Assembly: GCF_002014985.1 (NCBI RefSeq)
Contig: NZ_MUXU01000021.1
Location: 1-64,000 of the forward strand
From: Moraxella caviae
Lineage (GTDB): Bacteria > Pseudomonadota > Gammaproteobacteria > Pseudomonadales > Moraxellaceae
Length of the DNA stretch: 64,000 bases
Reading direction: 5' to 3'
Shown here: in pieces, positions 8,696 to 17,839 of the stretch
Position numbering within the stretch: position 1 is the stretch's first letter
How the letters are laid out: every line of letters starts with the position of its first letter
The notes under the pieces: generated by a model
Databases searched by the model: none
What the model was told of the DNA's origin: nothing
Seen by the model: the letters and a program-made list of their open reading frames with translations, nothing else
Program-made: the position numbers and the translations under genes

Positions 8696-10426
8696 TCACC
8701 ACGCCTGCGACAATGCCGACAGCGCGCCTTTTAGCATGGCGGACACCGTACTGCTGCAAGTGCCAATGCCTGAGTAAATCTGCCCGTCCACCGCAAGCTG
8801 CACATACGCCGCTGCCGCCGTGTGCGTCTGATCGCCCAACGAATCGTCCAGCGTGGATTCAGTGGCTTTGACGTTGATGGCATGTTCGGCATAATTGGTA
8901 ACGTGAATTTGCTTGCCTGTGGCTTTCACCAAACCATCAATGAATGCCGATAGCGCACCGTTGCCTTGTCCGATGACTTCAATCACTTTATTTGGTGCAG
9001 CCACTTGTCCTTGGAAGCTGACATCGCCGCCTTTATTGCTGATGTTATAATCGCTTAGGCGGAAAGTGTCTTGCGCCAAATAGGTCTTGGTGAAAATCTC
9101 CAAAAGCTCGTCCGTTTTTAGCTCGCGCGCCAACGTCTCGGCTTCATTTTGTACCACACGCGCAAAGTCAATCTGCGTCCAACGTGGCAAATCAAAGCCA
9201 TAATGACGCTGCAAGATGTACGCCGCGCCGCCTTTACCAGACTGACTGTTAATGCGCACCACGTCTTGATAGCCGCGGCCGATGTGCATTGGGTCAATCG
9301 GCAAATACGCCACGTCCCAATGATTTTCGGTCTCGCTGTGTTTTTCATTATAATCCAGCGACTTTTTAATCGCATCTTGGTGCGAACCACTAAAGGCGGT
9401 GAACACCAGCTCGCCCACATAAGGGTGGCGTGGGTGTACAGGCAGATTATTGCACTCAGTTACCACCTGCACAATCTCGCTCACCTGCGAAAAATCCAAT
9501 TCAGGATCAACGCCTTGGGTGTACATATTCATCGCCATGGTCAAAATATCCATATTGCCCGTGCGCTCGCCATTACCCAAAAGCGTACCTTCAATGCGGT
9601 CAGCCCCTGCCATCAAGCCAAGCTCGCTTGCCGCTACGCCACAGCCACGGTCATTATGCGTGTGCAAGCTCACCAGCACATCTTTACGGCAAGACAAATT
9701 GCGGCAAAAATACTCCACTTGGTCGGCATAGATGTTTGGCGTGCTGGCTTCCACCGTGGCTGGCAAGTTCAAAATCACCTTTTGCCCTTTGGCAGGCTGC
9801 CACACTTCACACACCGCTTCGCACACTTCTACGGCAAACTCAGGCTCAGTTTGGCTAAAACTTTCTGGCGAATACTGGAAAATCCACTCAGTGTCTGGAT
9901 ATTCTTTGGCAATATCACGCAGCAAAGTCGCGCCCTGAACCGCAATCGCCTTAATGCCTTCTTTGTCAAGCTGATACACCTTATCACGCTGCACTTTTGA
10001 CGTAGAATTGTACACATGCACGATGGCACGTTTGGCGCCTTGAAGGCTTTCAAAGGTGCGCTTAATCAAATGCTCACGCGCTTGCACCAAAACTTGCAAA
10101 GTTACATCATCAGGCACATGCCCTTCTTCAATCAAGCGACGTGTAAAATCAAATTCCACTTGTGCAGCAGACGGAAAACCAATCTCAATTTCCTTAAAAC
10201 CTACGTCCACTAGCAACTTAAAAAAGCGCAATTTTTGCTCGATGTTCATTGGGTCAATCAAGGCTTGGTTGCCATCTCGCAAATCCACGCTCGCCCAAAT
10301 TGGCGCTTTGGTGATGGTTTTGTCTGGCCAAGTGCGGTCGGTAAGTTTTGGCGCAAAGGCGAAAGGACGATATTTGGTAAAATCAAATGCAGGATTTTTT
10401 GGGGTGATTTTAGGGGTTGCGCTCAT
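8696..10426 (-). CDS. leuA: 2-isopropylmalate synthase (long form)
   Basis: LeuA condenses 2-oxoisovalerate with acetyl-CoA, the committed and leucine-inhibited step. The 576-residue protein is the longer class of the family: an N-terminal lead-in of about 45 residues, a DRE-TIM barrel opening SVDLRDGNQALIDPM, the metal-site HTHNDRG, and a C-terminal regulatory domain (about residues 435-576) ending with the GIGTCSSTVSAMLKGALSAL block. ATG 10426 follows GGAG by six bases. It is transcribed away from the Lrp-family gene at 10754, and the 327-base spacer holds a candidate operator. Confidence 0.95.
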   Translation of the reverse strand: MSATPKITPKNPAFDFTKYRPFAFAPKLTDRTWPDKTITKAPIWASVDLRDGNQALIDPMNIEQKLRFFKLLVDVGFKEIEIGFPSAAQVEFDFTRRLIEEGHVPDDVTLQVLVQAREHLIKRTFESLQGAKRAIVHVYNSTSKVQRDKVYQLDKEGIKAIAVQGATLLRDIAKEYPDTEWIFQYSPESFSQTEPEFAVEVCEAVCEVWQPAKGQKVILNLPATVEASTPNIYADQVEYFCRNLSCRKDVLVSLHTHNDRGCGVAASELGLMAGADRIEGTLLGNGERTGNMDILTMAMNMYTQGVDPELDFSQVSEIVQVVTECNNLPVHPRHPYVGELVFTAFSGSHQDAIKKSLDYNEKHSETENHWDVAYLPIDPMHIGRGYQDVVRINSQSGKGGAAYILQRHYGFDLPRWTQIDFARVVQNEAETLARELKTDELLEIFTKTYLAQDTFRLSDYNISNKGGDVSFQGQVAAPNKVIEVIGQGNGALSAFIDGLVKATGKQIHVTNYAEHAINVKATESTLDDSLGDQTHTAAAAYVQLAVDGQIYSGIGTCSSTVSAMLKGALSALSQAW

Positions 10427-10753
10427 AACTTTCTCCAAAACGCCAACAGGCGATGATTTTCTTGTGATTTTTAACTAAAACGAACTTTAAAATGCTTGAT
10501 GGTTTGGCAAATGTTTGCAGTCATTGTTTTAAAAGCACCGCTTTAACATTACAACTTATAATAACGCCAAATACCAATTTTTATGCTTAATTTATGCCAA
10601 CTATAATAACAAAAACTTTGAGTGGTTTTTTACTTATTTTTGGTAAATTTTCATCAAAAATATCATATTTTCACCAAAAATTTGTGATTTTATAGTAAAA
10701 TTCACTCAAAACACCAACTTTTTAAAAATACCGACTTTACTTGGCAGCACTTT
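10427..10753. other. leuA/lrp divergent control region
   Basis: This very AT-rich spacer between the divergent leuA and Lrp-family genes has several TATA-like boxes on both strands (for example TATAGT near 10691 for the plus strand). A repeated A/T-rich element within it is listed separately. No coding frame was supported. Confidence 0.6.
10637..10681. promoter_or_regulatory. Candidate Lrp-family operator
   Basis: ATTTTCATCAAAAAT (10647-10661) and ATTTTCACCAAAAAT (10667-10681) are direct repeats differing at one base and offset by exactly 20 bp, two helical turns. They sit within a wider inverted pair TTTTTGGT (10637-10644) and ACCAAAAA (10673-10680). Phased AT-rich sites like these suit an octameric Lrp/AsnC regulator. 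The adjacent regulator gene and leuA are the obvious targets. Binding is inferred. Confidence 0.5.
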
Positions 10754-11308
10754 ATGAGTTTTAATGCAAATTTATCCGCCAGCGTCATTGGCAATCACCA
10801 CACAAGCTCAACTAAGCAATCCGCTCAAGATAGCCAAAATCAGCGTCAAGCCATAAGCCTAGATCACACCGACCGCGCCATCTTGCGCCTACTGTCCGCC
10901 AATGCACGCCTAAGCGTAGCAGAAATCAGCGAAGCGGTGCATTTATCTGCCACGCCTACCGTGCGCCGCATTAAGCGCCTAGAAGACGCAGGCATCATCA
11001 CAGGCTATCACGCCCACACCGCGCCAGCAGGGCTTGGCTACACGCTGTCAGTCTTTGTGGCGGTGAGTATGGATCGCCACACTGCCGAGCGTTTTAGCGA
11101 ATTTGAACGGCAAATTGCCGAATTTGACGAAGTGGTCAGCTGCAGCGTGGTTACAGGCCGCTCAGAAGATTATTTGCTAAAAGTTGTGGTCAAAGACATG
11201 CGCCATTACGAAGAGTTTTTACTCAGCCGTCTAAGTAAAATTGATGGCGTGGCGCAGCTACACACCAGCTTTGAGCTAAGAGAAGTGTTTAATCGCTCGG
11301 CTGTTTAG
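10754..11308 (+). CDS. Lrp/AsnC family transcriptional regulator
   Basis: The 184-residue protein has an N-terminal extension of about 35 residues, then an AsnC-type helix-turn-helix (LDHTDRAILRLLSANARLSVAEIS... TPTVRRIKRLEDAGII) and a RAM ligand-binding domain with VVSCSVVTGRSEDYLLKVVV. Members bind DNA as octamers and often sense amino acids, especially leucine. Divergence from leuA and the phased repeats between them suggest control of leuA and of itself. Whether it is the global Lrp or a local paralogue cannot be told from one window. Confidence 0.88.
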   Translation: MSFNANLSASVIGNHHTSSTKQSAQDSQNQRQAISLDHTDRAILRLLSANARLSVAEISEAVHLSATPTVRRIKRLEDAGIITGYHAHTAPAGLGYTLSVFVAVSMDRHTAERFSEFERQIAEFDEVVSCSVVTGRSEDYLLKVVVKDMRHYEEFLLSRLSKIDGVAQLHTSFELREVFNRSAV

Positions 11309-11350
11309 GTTGTTATTCGTTGTGCATTGATTTGCGTGTTGATTGGCTGA

Positions 11351-14326
11351 TCAACTTACGCCATCACCCAGTACGTCCGTCCACACACCACGCACAAACT
11401 CACGCAAATTTTGCCACGCTTCATCGTCCACCACCACTTGTTTTTCGGACAATGCCAGCTCGTGTGTGGCTTTGCGCAAATCCAAATACGCATTGGTCAA
11501 GGCTTCACAGCGCGCCTGTTGCCACAGCCCTGCTTTCGCCACTTCTTCAAAAATGCGCACATTATCAGGCCAAATCGCCAAATTTGGATAAGCGTGCGCA
11601 TAGCTTAGCACCATAAACTGCGCCAAAAACTCAATATCCACCAAGCCACCAAAATCTTGCTTGATGTGAAATTGGTGCGTTTCTTTGTCGGCGCTGTCTT
11701 TTGTGCCTAAATGCGTCTGCATTTTGCGGCGCATCTCGATGACATCGCTGCGCACCTGCGACTCGTCTCTTGGCTTAGTCAAAACGGCTTGGCGAATGCG
11801 GTCAAACTCCGCCAGCACCGCCTGATCGCCACAAATCCCACGAGAGCGCACCAATGCCTGATGTTCCCACGCCCATGCTTTGTCGTTTTGGTACATCTCA
11901 AAAGCGTGCGTTGATACCACCATCACGCCTGCATTGCCCGATGGACGCAGGCGCATATCCAGCTCATACACTCGCCCATCACGGGTTTGCGTGCTTAGGT
12001 AAGTCAAGATTTTTTGTACCAAACGCGCGGCAAATTTCATGCCGCTGACAGGTTTTGCGCCATCGGTTTCGGCTTGCTCGTCAATTTGGTGCAAAAACAC
12101 CACGTCCAAATCAGACGAATACGACATTTCAAGTCCGCCCAATTTGCCATAACCGACAATCGCAAAGCCCATATTTTGCGCACTGGCACGCTCGCCAGAC
12201 TGTAGGCGCACAAAGCCGTGCTTGGCAGACAGCTCGTCAAAAGCACGCACCAAAGCCGACTGCAGCACCACCGCAGCGATGAAAGTTAGGCTGTCCGACA
12301 CTTTCATGATGTGGCGAATGCCTAAAATATCCGCCGTTGCCACCGCCAAAACTTGCGATTTTTTAAACAAACGAATGGCAGCAAGATAACTTTCATCATC
12401 AAACGCTTCCACACGCAGCAAACTTTGGCGCAAAATGTCGGTCAATTCCGCCTTGTCTGGCAAATGCAAATAACGCTTTTGTAAGAAATTATCCAAAAGC
12501 ATTGGATAGTGCGCAAGCTCTTTGGCAATCCAAGGACTTGCCGACAGCATAGGAATTAAGCCCACCGTAGCGTTCGGGTTTTCAGCAATCATCACCAAAT
12601 AAATAGAACGGCGACAAATCGCTTCAAGCAGCGCAATCAAGCGCGGCACTGCCAAATCCGCACGCGCGCTGCCGTCTTGCTTGGCGTGCTCTAAAAGTGC
12701 GTGTAAAATGATGGGATACGCTGCTTCTAGGCGAGATTTGGCTTCGCTTTCAAGCCCTTTGACGAGCTTAGATTGCCAAAATTCTTGTAAATTATCTAGG
12801 CTGTTTTGGCTAAGCAGCGTCTTAAGCTCAGCTTGGGTTTGCGCCATATCCACGCCTGCTTGCGCTGGGCTTTGGCGGTCAGTAACCATGCGCTCAAACG
12901 GCAGGCAAACGTTTTGGCGATGCATGGCAAGCGTCTGACGAAACTGCGCCACATCGTCAAAGCCAAGCGTTTTAGCGATGGCGAAAAGCTCATTTTCATC
13001 TTGGGGCAATCTTTGGGTTTGTTGGTCGTGGCGTGCTTGAATGGCGTGCTCTAGCCGCCTTAAAAACCGATACGCCGCCGCAAGATTGTCGCTTTCGTCC
13101 TTATCCAAATAGCCAAGTTTGGCAAGCTCTGCCATGCCGTCCAAGCAAGCACGCTTCTCGCCAAGCGTGATGTGATGTCCGCCATAAATCAGCGCAAATG
13201 CCTGCACGATAAACTCAATATCACGGATGCCGCCCACGCCAAGTTTGACGTTATCCAAATCCTGACGCTGCGCCTGCTGGCTCATAATCATAGATTTCAT
13301 TTCTCTAAGCGCCCCAAATGCGCTGTAATCAATGTAATATCTATGAACAAAGTTTTTAGTAATATTTGATAAATTATCCGAAAAAGGCGCAGGCACGGCA
13401 TTCACCACACGCGCTTTTAGCCACGCAAAACGCTCCCAAGTGCGCCCATGCTGATTAAAATATTTCTCCAGTGCCTTAATCGTCATCACCAAAGGCGAGC
13501 CATCACCCCACGGACGCAGGCGCATATCCACACGAAACACAAAACCATCAGCGGTTACATCGTCCAAAAGTTTGATGATGCCACGTCCCAAATTCAGCAT
13601 AAACTTTTGATTATCCACGCTTTTTTTGCCAATGTGCGAAATGTCGGTTTCGCCATCGCCACGGTGGATAAAAACCAAATCAATGTCGCTGGACAAATTA
13701 AGCTCCATCGCCCCAAGTTTGCCCATGGCAATCACCGCAAGCGCGTCAGGCTCACGCTTGCCATCACGCACTATCATTGGCACGCCAAAACGCTGCGCCA
13801 AACGCGCAAAAGTTACACGGTGCGCCAAACGAATGCAGCTATTGGCAAAGGCGGACAGCTCAAAGGTCAGCGCTTCAAGGCTAATCACGCCCAATGCGTC
13901 TTGCCAAATCCATTTGAGCATCAGCATGGCACGCAATTTACGCAAACCCTTCATAATAACTGCTTCATCAGCCGCTATGCCTGCCGTCAAATCAGTCAAA
14001 TCATCGCTTGCCCAATCACCGCTCAAATCCGCTGCCAGCGCATTTAAAGTGTGCGCATTTTCATGGGTATTTTTTGCACGGCTGTCTTTGATGTTTTGAG
14101 CGATTGCCATCAGAGCAGGCATATCATCAAGCACCGCTGCGCCAGAATATGCCGAGCGTGCCACCAACGCATCAAACTGCACTTCATCAAGCGTGCGCTC
14201 AAAACCAAAACACGCCAAAAACCCGTCCGCCATGCCTTGGTGCTTGGCGTAAATCTGCGCAGCAAACGGACTGGCAAGCTGCAAAACCTGCAATTCGTGC
14301 GCACTTGGCGTAAAAGCTGTAGTCAT
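11351..14326 (-). CDS. glnE: Glutamine synthetase adenylyltransferase/deadenylase
   Basis: GlnE adenylylates and deadenylylates glutamine synthetase in response to PII and glutamine. The 991-residue protein (E. coli about 946) has both nucleotidyltransferase domains: the N-terminal half with GAMELNLSSDIDLVFIH, the C-terminal half with GGLEMSYSSDLDVVFLHQ, each carrying the DxD metal site, and the VDMRLRPWGDGSPLV and LDMRLRPSGNAGVMV blocks. It converges on the Lrp-family gene with a 42-base gap and no obvious terminator. No glnB or glnA is in view. Confidence 0.95.
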   Translation of the reverse strand: MTTAFTPSAHELQVLQLASPFAAQIYAKHQGMADGFLACFGFERTLDEVQFDALVARSAYSGAAVLDDMPALMAIAQNIKDSRAKNTHENAHTLNALAADLSGDWASDDLTDLTAGIAADEAVIMKGLRKLRAMLMLKWIWQDALGVISLEALTFELSAFANSCIRLAHRVTFARLAQRFGVPMIVRDGKREPDALAVIAMGKLGAMELNLSSDIDLVFIHRGDGETDISHIGKKSVDNQKFMLNLGRGIIKLLDDVTADGFVFRVDMRLRPWGDGSPLVMTIKALEKYFNQHGRTWERFAWLKARVVNAVPAPFSDNLSNITKNFVHRYYIDYSAFGALREMKSMIMSQQAQRQDLDNVKLGVGGIRDIEFIVQAFALIYGGHHITLGEKRACLDGMAELAKLGYLDKDESDNLAAAYRFLRRLEHAIQARHDQQTQRLPQDENELFAIAKTLGFDDVAQFRQTLAMHRQNVCLPFERMVTDRQSPAQAGVDMAQTQAELKTLLSQNSLDNLQEFWQSKLVKGLESEAKSRLEAAYPIILHALLEHAKQDGSARADLAVPRLIALLEAICRRSIYLVMIAENPNATVGLIPMLSASPWIAKELAHYPMLLDNFLQKRYLHLPDKAELTDILRQSLLRVEAFDDESYLAAIRLFKKSQVLAVATADILGIRHIMKVSDSLTFIAAVVLQSALVRAFDELSAKHGFVRLQSGERASAQNMGFAIVGYGKLGGLEMSYSSDLDVVFLHQIDEQAETDGAKPVSGMKFAARLVQKILTYLSTQTRDGRVYELDMRLRPSGNAGVMVVSTHAFEMYQNDKAWAWEHQALVRSRGICGDQAVLAEFDRIRQAVLTKPRDESQVRSDVIEMRRKMQTHLGTKDSADKETHQFHIKQDFGGLVDIEFLAQFMVLSYAHAYPNLAIWPDNVRIFEEVAKAGLWQQARCEALTNAYLDLRKATHELALSEKQVVVDDEAWQNLREFVRGVWTDVLGDGVS

Positions 14327-14527
14327 AGCAATCCTTAATCCTTGGTTTGGGCTTAGTTGATGAAGCGATTGACGGTTTATGAAGTGTTTTTAATGCCGTT
14401 TTTGTCAATTTTTGTGAAAATTTTTCACGAAAAATTCACCCGCCAATCCCATCAATTTTACCACAATTTACACCGCTGCGTTTGCCAAATTCGCACACTT
14501 AACCCTGTATTTTTGGCGCATTTTCGG

Positions 14528-14533
14528 TATAAT
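14528..14533 (+). promoter_or_regulatory. Candidate -10 box for the tus genes
   Basis: TATAAT lies 84 bases before tusD, in a spacer of 290 bases between divergent glnE and tusD. No good -35 is visible at 16-18 bp, so this is tentative. Confidence 0.35.
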
Positions 14534-14616
14534 GTATAAAATTTCCCAGTTTTACCAATTTTTATCAAGCACAGCTCAAAATCCCCATCAAAAACAACGC
14601 ATTTTAAGCACATACC

Positions 14617-14997
14617 ATGTCCACATTATTACTCATCAGCGCACCGCCGCACAGCCGAAAAGCAGCACAAGCCATTGATTTTGCGAAAGAAAAATTAGCC
14701 AAGCATGAGAAAATCTTAGTATTTTTTTATGGCGATGGCGCATACACCGCAAACCGCCTGCAATGGCAAACCGCTGACGTGCCAAGCATTACAGACGCTT
14801 GGGCAGCACTTGCGCGCGAATATTCTTTGGAGTTGCCTGTGTGCGTCAGCACCGCTTTGGCGCGCGGCATCACCGACAGCGATAACGCCGCACGCCACGG
14901 TCTTGATGGTGAAAACTTGCGCACGCCTTTTCGCTTGGCGGGGCTGTCTGAGCTTGCCATGCAGCTGGATATGTGCGATGACGTAGTTCAATTTTAA
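14617..14997 (+). CDS. tusD: Sulfurtransferase TusD (DsrE family)
   Basis: TusD accepts persulfide sulfur from TusA in the relay that ends in 2-thiolation of the wobble uridine of Glu, Gln and Lys tRNAs by MnmA. The 126-residue protein has the DsrE fold pattern (TLLLISAPPHS start, FFYGDGAYTAN) and the active Cys in LPVCVSTALARGI. It leads a plus-strand cluster with tusC 48 bases downstream and tusE beyond. Confidence 0.85.
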   Translation: MSTLLLISAPPHSRKAAQAIDFAKEKLAKHEKILVFFYGDGAYTANRLQWQTADVPSITDAWAALAREYSLELPVCVSTALARGITDSDNAARHGLDGENLRTPFRLAGLSELAMQLDMCDDVVQF

Positions 14998-15045
14998 AAT
15001 TGCACAAACCATCAAGCCAACACACCCACAAGAGAAAATTCTTCT

Positions 15046-15375
15046 ATGAAATTATTAGTAAAACTAAACAATGACAGCGAATTGATTGGTTATGAAACGC
15101 TGGCTTTGGCGTTCACTTTGGCAAGTTTTGATCACGAAGTTCAGCTGTATTTTACAGGCGATACGCTTGCCACGCTCCAAGATTCGCACAGCCGCTTATG
15201 CGGCATGGTGCAGTCTTTGGATTTGTACGATTTGCCAAAAGCATGGGCAGATTTTAGTGATGAAGCGCTTGCCACACTAGATACCGCGGTGCAAGAAGCA
15301 CTCAATAAAGACTTTGATAGAAATGCAATCACCGACAAGCAAGCGGCAGATTTTGATGGCGTGCTGAGTTTTTGA
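15046..15375 (+). CDS. tusC: DsrE/DsrF-like sulfur relay protein (TusC-like)
   Basis: The 109-residue protein has the DsrE/F pattern: an MKLLVKLNND opening strand, then LALAFTLASFDHEVQLYFTGD, and a mid-protein SRLCGMVQSLDLYDLP segment with its only Cys. Position between tusD and tusE supports a TusC-type role in a TusD-TusC complex. In E. coli a third subunit, TusB, follows tusC. Here only 176 bases separate this gene from tusE, too few for a normal tusB. Confidence 0.7.
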   Translation: MKLLVKLNNDSELIGYETLALAFTLASFDHEVQLYFTGDTLATLQDSHSRLCGMVQSLDLYDLPKAWADFSDEALATLDTAVQEALNKDFDRNAITDKQAADFDGVLSF

Positions 15376-15381
15376 TGCTAA

Positions 15382-15437
15382 GGTTTTAATATTGGGGATT
15401 TTGATATTAGGATTTTGATATTAGGTTTAATAGTAAA
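15382..15437. repeat. 14-bp tandem array after tusC
   Basis: Four consecutive 14-base units: GGTTTTAATATTGG, two identical GGATTTTGATATTA (15396-15409 and 15410-15423), and a diverged GGTTTAATAGTAAA. The array begins six bases after the tusC stop. Confidence 0.85.
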
Positions 15438-15551
15438 GTTTGCTAAATTTTAACAAAGGCAAGCAATTTCTTCAAGTCAAACTTTTGCCAAGCCAAGCGT
15501 TTTTTAAAGACAAAATACTCGGACAATTATTAAGAAAAACTAATTAAAAAT

Positions 15552-15878
15552 ATGAACGATACAAGCCTACCCGAACTTGACCAAGACGGACATCTGTGCG
15601 ATCACACTTTATGGACGCCAGCCATCGCCCAGACGCTTGCTGATACGCTGGACGTACAGCTTGAAGCGGTGCATTATCGTGTGCTAAAAGCGGTGCGTGC
15701 GTTTTTTGAGCAGTATCATCACAGCCCAAGCACACGCCCTTTGATTAAGCATTTGGCGCAAACTTTGCCAGATGATGAGATTAATAACGCCAAATTACAG
15801 CAGCTTTTTAATACTGGCTTGGTTGCTCGCCATGTGAACCGCTTGGCTGGACTGCCCAAGCCGCCAAATTGCCTATGA
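15552..15878 (+). CDS. tusE: TusE/DsrC family sulfur relay protein
   Basis: TusE takes sulfur from the TusBCD complex and delivers it to MnmA for tRNA 2-thiouridine formation. The 108-residue protein ends NRLAGLPKPPNCL, with the essential penultimate Cys on a flexible arm. It also has the LDQDGHL start and FFEQYHHSPSTRPLIKHL core of the family. It lacks the second Cys ten residues earlier (a Gly/Ala/Val region instead) that marks DsrC of sulfur oxidisers, so TusE is the better name. Confidence 0.9.
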   Translation: MNDTSLPELDQDGHLCDHTLWTPAIAQTLADTLDVQLEAVHYRVLKAVRAFFEQYHHSPSTRPLIKHLAQTLPDDEINNAKLQQLFNTGLVARHVNRLAGLPKPPNCL

Positions 15879-15879
15879 C

Positions 15880-15905
15880 TTTTGGTTGTGCCTTTTGGTT
15901 GTGCG
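15880..15905. repeat. 13-bp tandem duplication after tusE
   Basis: TTTTGGTTGTGCC and TTTTGGTTGTGCG are adjacent 13-base copies starting one base after the tusE stop. They lie in the 50-base gap before the convergent trmL stop. Confidence 0.85.
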
Positions 15906-15928
15906 CTGTTAGTCTGCTTGTCAAATTA

Positions 15929-16468
15929 CTATTCATCTGGACGACTGGACAAGCGATGATAGCCCACGCTTTCGCCCACATCGCCTTCAAAGCCAAACTG
16001 CCGCCACACTTCGTACAGACAAATGGACGCTGAATTGGCAAGATTTAGACTGCGTGATTGCGGCAACATCGGCAAACGCAGCCAGTTTTGCTCGCCAATG
16101 TCGTCTCGCACATCGCTTGGCAAGCCGTCCGTCTCCGAACCAAAAACCAAAGCCACGTCTCCACCAGCAGCTTGCTTGACAAAATCATACTCATAAAATG
16201 GACGGCTAAACTTAGTCGTCATTGCCGCCACGACCGCCACACCAAGCTCGCCCAATGCCGCACGGCACGCCTGCCAATCGTCATGCACTTGCAAATCGGC
16301 ATATTCATGATAATCAAGCCCAGCACGCTTTAGCTTGGTGTCATCAAGCTCAAATCCCAGCGGTCGCACCAAATGCAAACGCGCACCCGTATTGGCGCAC
16401 AGGCGGATAATACTGCCTGTGTTATTAGGAATTTTTGGCGAAAAAAGCACGATATGAATCACATTCAC
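15929..16468 (-). CDS. trmL: tRNA (cytidine/uridine-34-2'-O)-methyltransferase
   Basis: TrmL 2'-O-methylates the wobble base of tRNA-Leu isoacceptors using S-adenosylmethionine. The 179-residue SPOUT-knot protein shows the family motifs in order: HIVLFSPKIPNNTGSIIRLCANTGA, then LVFGSETDGLP, and the C-terminal RLPMLPQSRSLNLANSASICLYE. It is slightly longer than the E. coli protein through a short C-terminal extension. It lies 120 bases downstream of hemW on the same strand. Confidence 0.92.
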   Translation of the reverse strand: MNVIHIVLFSPKIPNNTGSIIRLCANTGARLHLVRPLGFELDDTKLKRAGLDYHEYADLQVHDDWQACRAALGELGVAVVAAMTTKFSRPFYEYDFVKQAAGGDVALVFGSETDGLPSDVRDDIGEQNWLRLPMLPQSRSLNLANSASICLYEVWRQFGFEGDVGESVGYHRLSSRPDE

Positions 16469-16588
16469 CCCGATTATAAATTTTGATTTTTATGGCGGTA
16501 CGGCATTTGGTGTGGCGTTTTGGTGTGGCATTTTTGGGTCAAATTAACTTGGCAAAACCGCTCAATTTTATCACCAATCAGCACACTT

Positions 16589-17839
16589 TTAAGGCAAAAA
16601 CGCACTGACCAAATGATTGACGAAACGAAAGCCCATCGGCGTTGGGCAAAGGCGTGTGGGGTCATGCACCATAAAACCTTGGTGCTGTAGCGGCAAAAGC
16701 TCGTTATCAATACTGCTCACAAAAAGCCCTGTGCGCTCTTCAAACAGCTGCGTACTCACGCCATGCTTAAGTCTAAGCGCATTCATCATAAATTCAAAAG
16801 GCAGCTGAGCTTCGTCAATCGCGGCAAATTGCACCATTTTTGGCGCAGCGTGGGCGATGTTTTCATGCAAAACACCAATCTTGTCCTGCTGTGAATTTGG
16901 CGATACGTCCGTAAAATTTACATAATCTTTTGGCAAGCGTGATTTATAAAAACGGTAAATGCCATCTGCGTGCTGAGCGTGGTTTTTTAGGGTGATTTTA
17001 CCGTGCGCGCCTGCGCCAATCGCCAAATAATCGCCAAATTGCCAATAATTGACGTTGTGCGCACAAGGTTTGTCATTGCTACTCACCCAAGCGGATACTT
17101 CATAATCATCAAAACCATGCTCATACAGGCAAGCACGCCCTGCCGTTTCAATGGCTTCAAGCGTGCTTTCGTCTGGTAAATCTGGCGGCTTACGATAAAA
17201 GGCGGTGTTTGGCTCAATCGTCAGCTGATACCAAGATAAGTGCGTTGCGCCTGCGTCAATGGCAGTTTTGATGTCATGCACTGCAAGCTCTGGCGTCTGC
17301 GCTGGCAAGCCGTGCATTAAATCTACATTGACACGCTTAAATCCTGCTGCACGCGCCGCTTTGATGGCGGTGAGTGCGTTATCAGGCGAATGAATCCGCC
17401 CCAAAGCGTGCAAGGCTTTCTCATCAAAACTTTGCACACCCAAAGACAAGCGATTGATACCCATCGCCAAATACTCGGCAAATGGCACATGCTCAAGCGT
17501 GCCGGGATTGGCTTCCAGTGTGATTTCACAATCGGGCGTAAACGCAAACAGCGCACGCAAACCATCAAGCAGCCTTGCCATCTGCGCCGTTGGCAATAAA
17601 GATGGCGTACCACCACCAAAAAACACCGAACTGATGGCACGATTTGTCGCCAAATCCTGCTGGGATTGTGCGTCTTTTAGCAGTGCGTCCACATACTGCG
17701 CAAACATCTCGTCCACACCATCGCTTGCCAAGGCGTGCGAATTAAAATCACAATACGGGCATTTTTTCACACACCAAGGCACATGAATATAAAGCGCCAG
17801 CGGAATGTTGGCAGGGTCAAGCGCAAGCACTGGCTGCAT
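16589..17839 (-). CDS. hemW: Radical SAM protein HemW
   Basis: HemW is a radical-SAM relative of HemN that acts as a heme chaperone rather than a coproporphyrinogen oxidase. The 416-residue protein has the cluster motif in WCVKKCPYCDF, then the SVFFGGGTPSLL block, VDLMHGLPAQT, and the HemN C-terminal domain. Its ATG shares one base with the stop codon of the upstream helicase gene (TAATG), so translation is likely coupled. Many such proteins are annotated as HemN; the CxxxCxxC-only motif fits HemW. Confidence 0.88.
   Translation of the reverse strand: MQPVLALDPANIPLALYIHVPWCVKKCPYCDFNSHALASDGVDEMFAQYVDALLKDAQSQQDLATNRAISSVFFGGGTPSLLPTAQMARLLDGLRALFAFTPDCEITLEANPGTLEHVPFAEYLAMGINRLSLGVQSFDEKALHALGRIHSPDNALTAIKAARAAGFKRVNVDLMHGLPAQTPELAVHDIKTAIDAGATHLSWYQLTIEPNTAFYRKPPDLPDESTLEAIETAGRACLYEHGFDDYEVSAWVSSNDKPCAHNVNYWQFGDYLAIGAGAHGKITLKNHAQHADGIYRFYKSRLPKDYVNFTDVSPNSQQDKIGVLHENIAHAAPKMVQFAAIDEAQLPFEFMMNALRLKHGVSTQLFEERTGLFVSSIDNELLPLQHQGFMVHDPTRLCPTPMGFRFVNHLVSAFLP

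Noticed and set aside
10427..10600. Leucine attenuator or leader peptide before leuA
   Set aside because: No short frame with clustered Leu codons and no terminator/antiterminator hairpins were visible.
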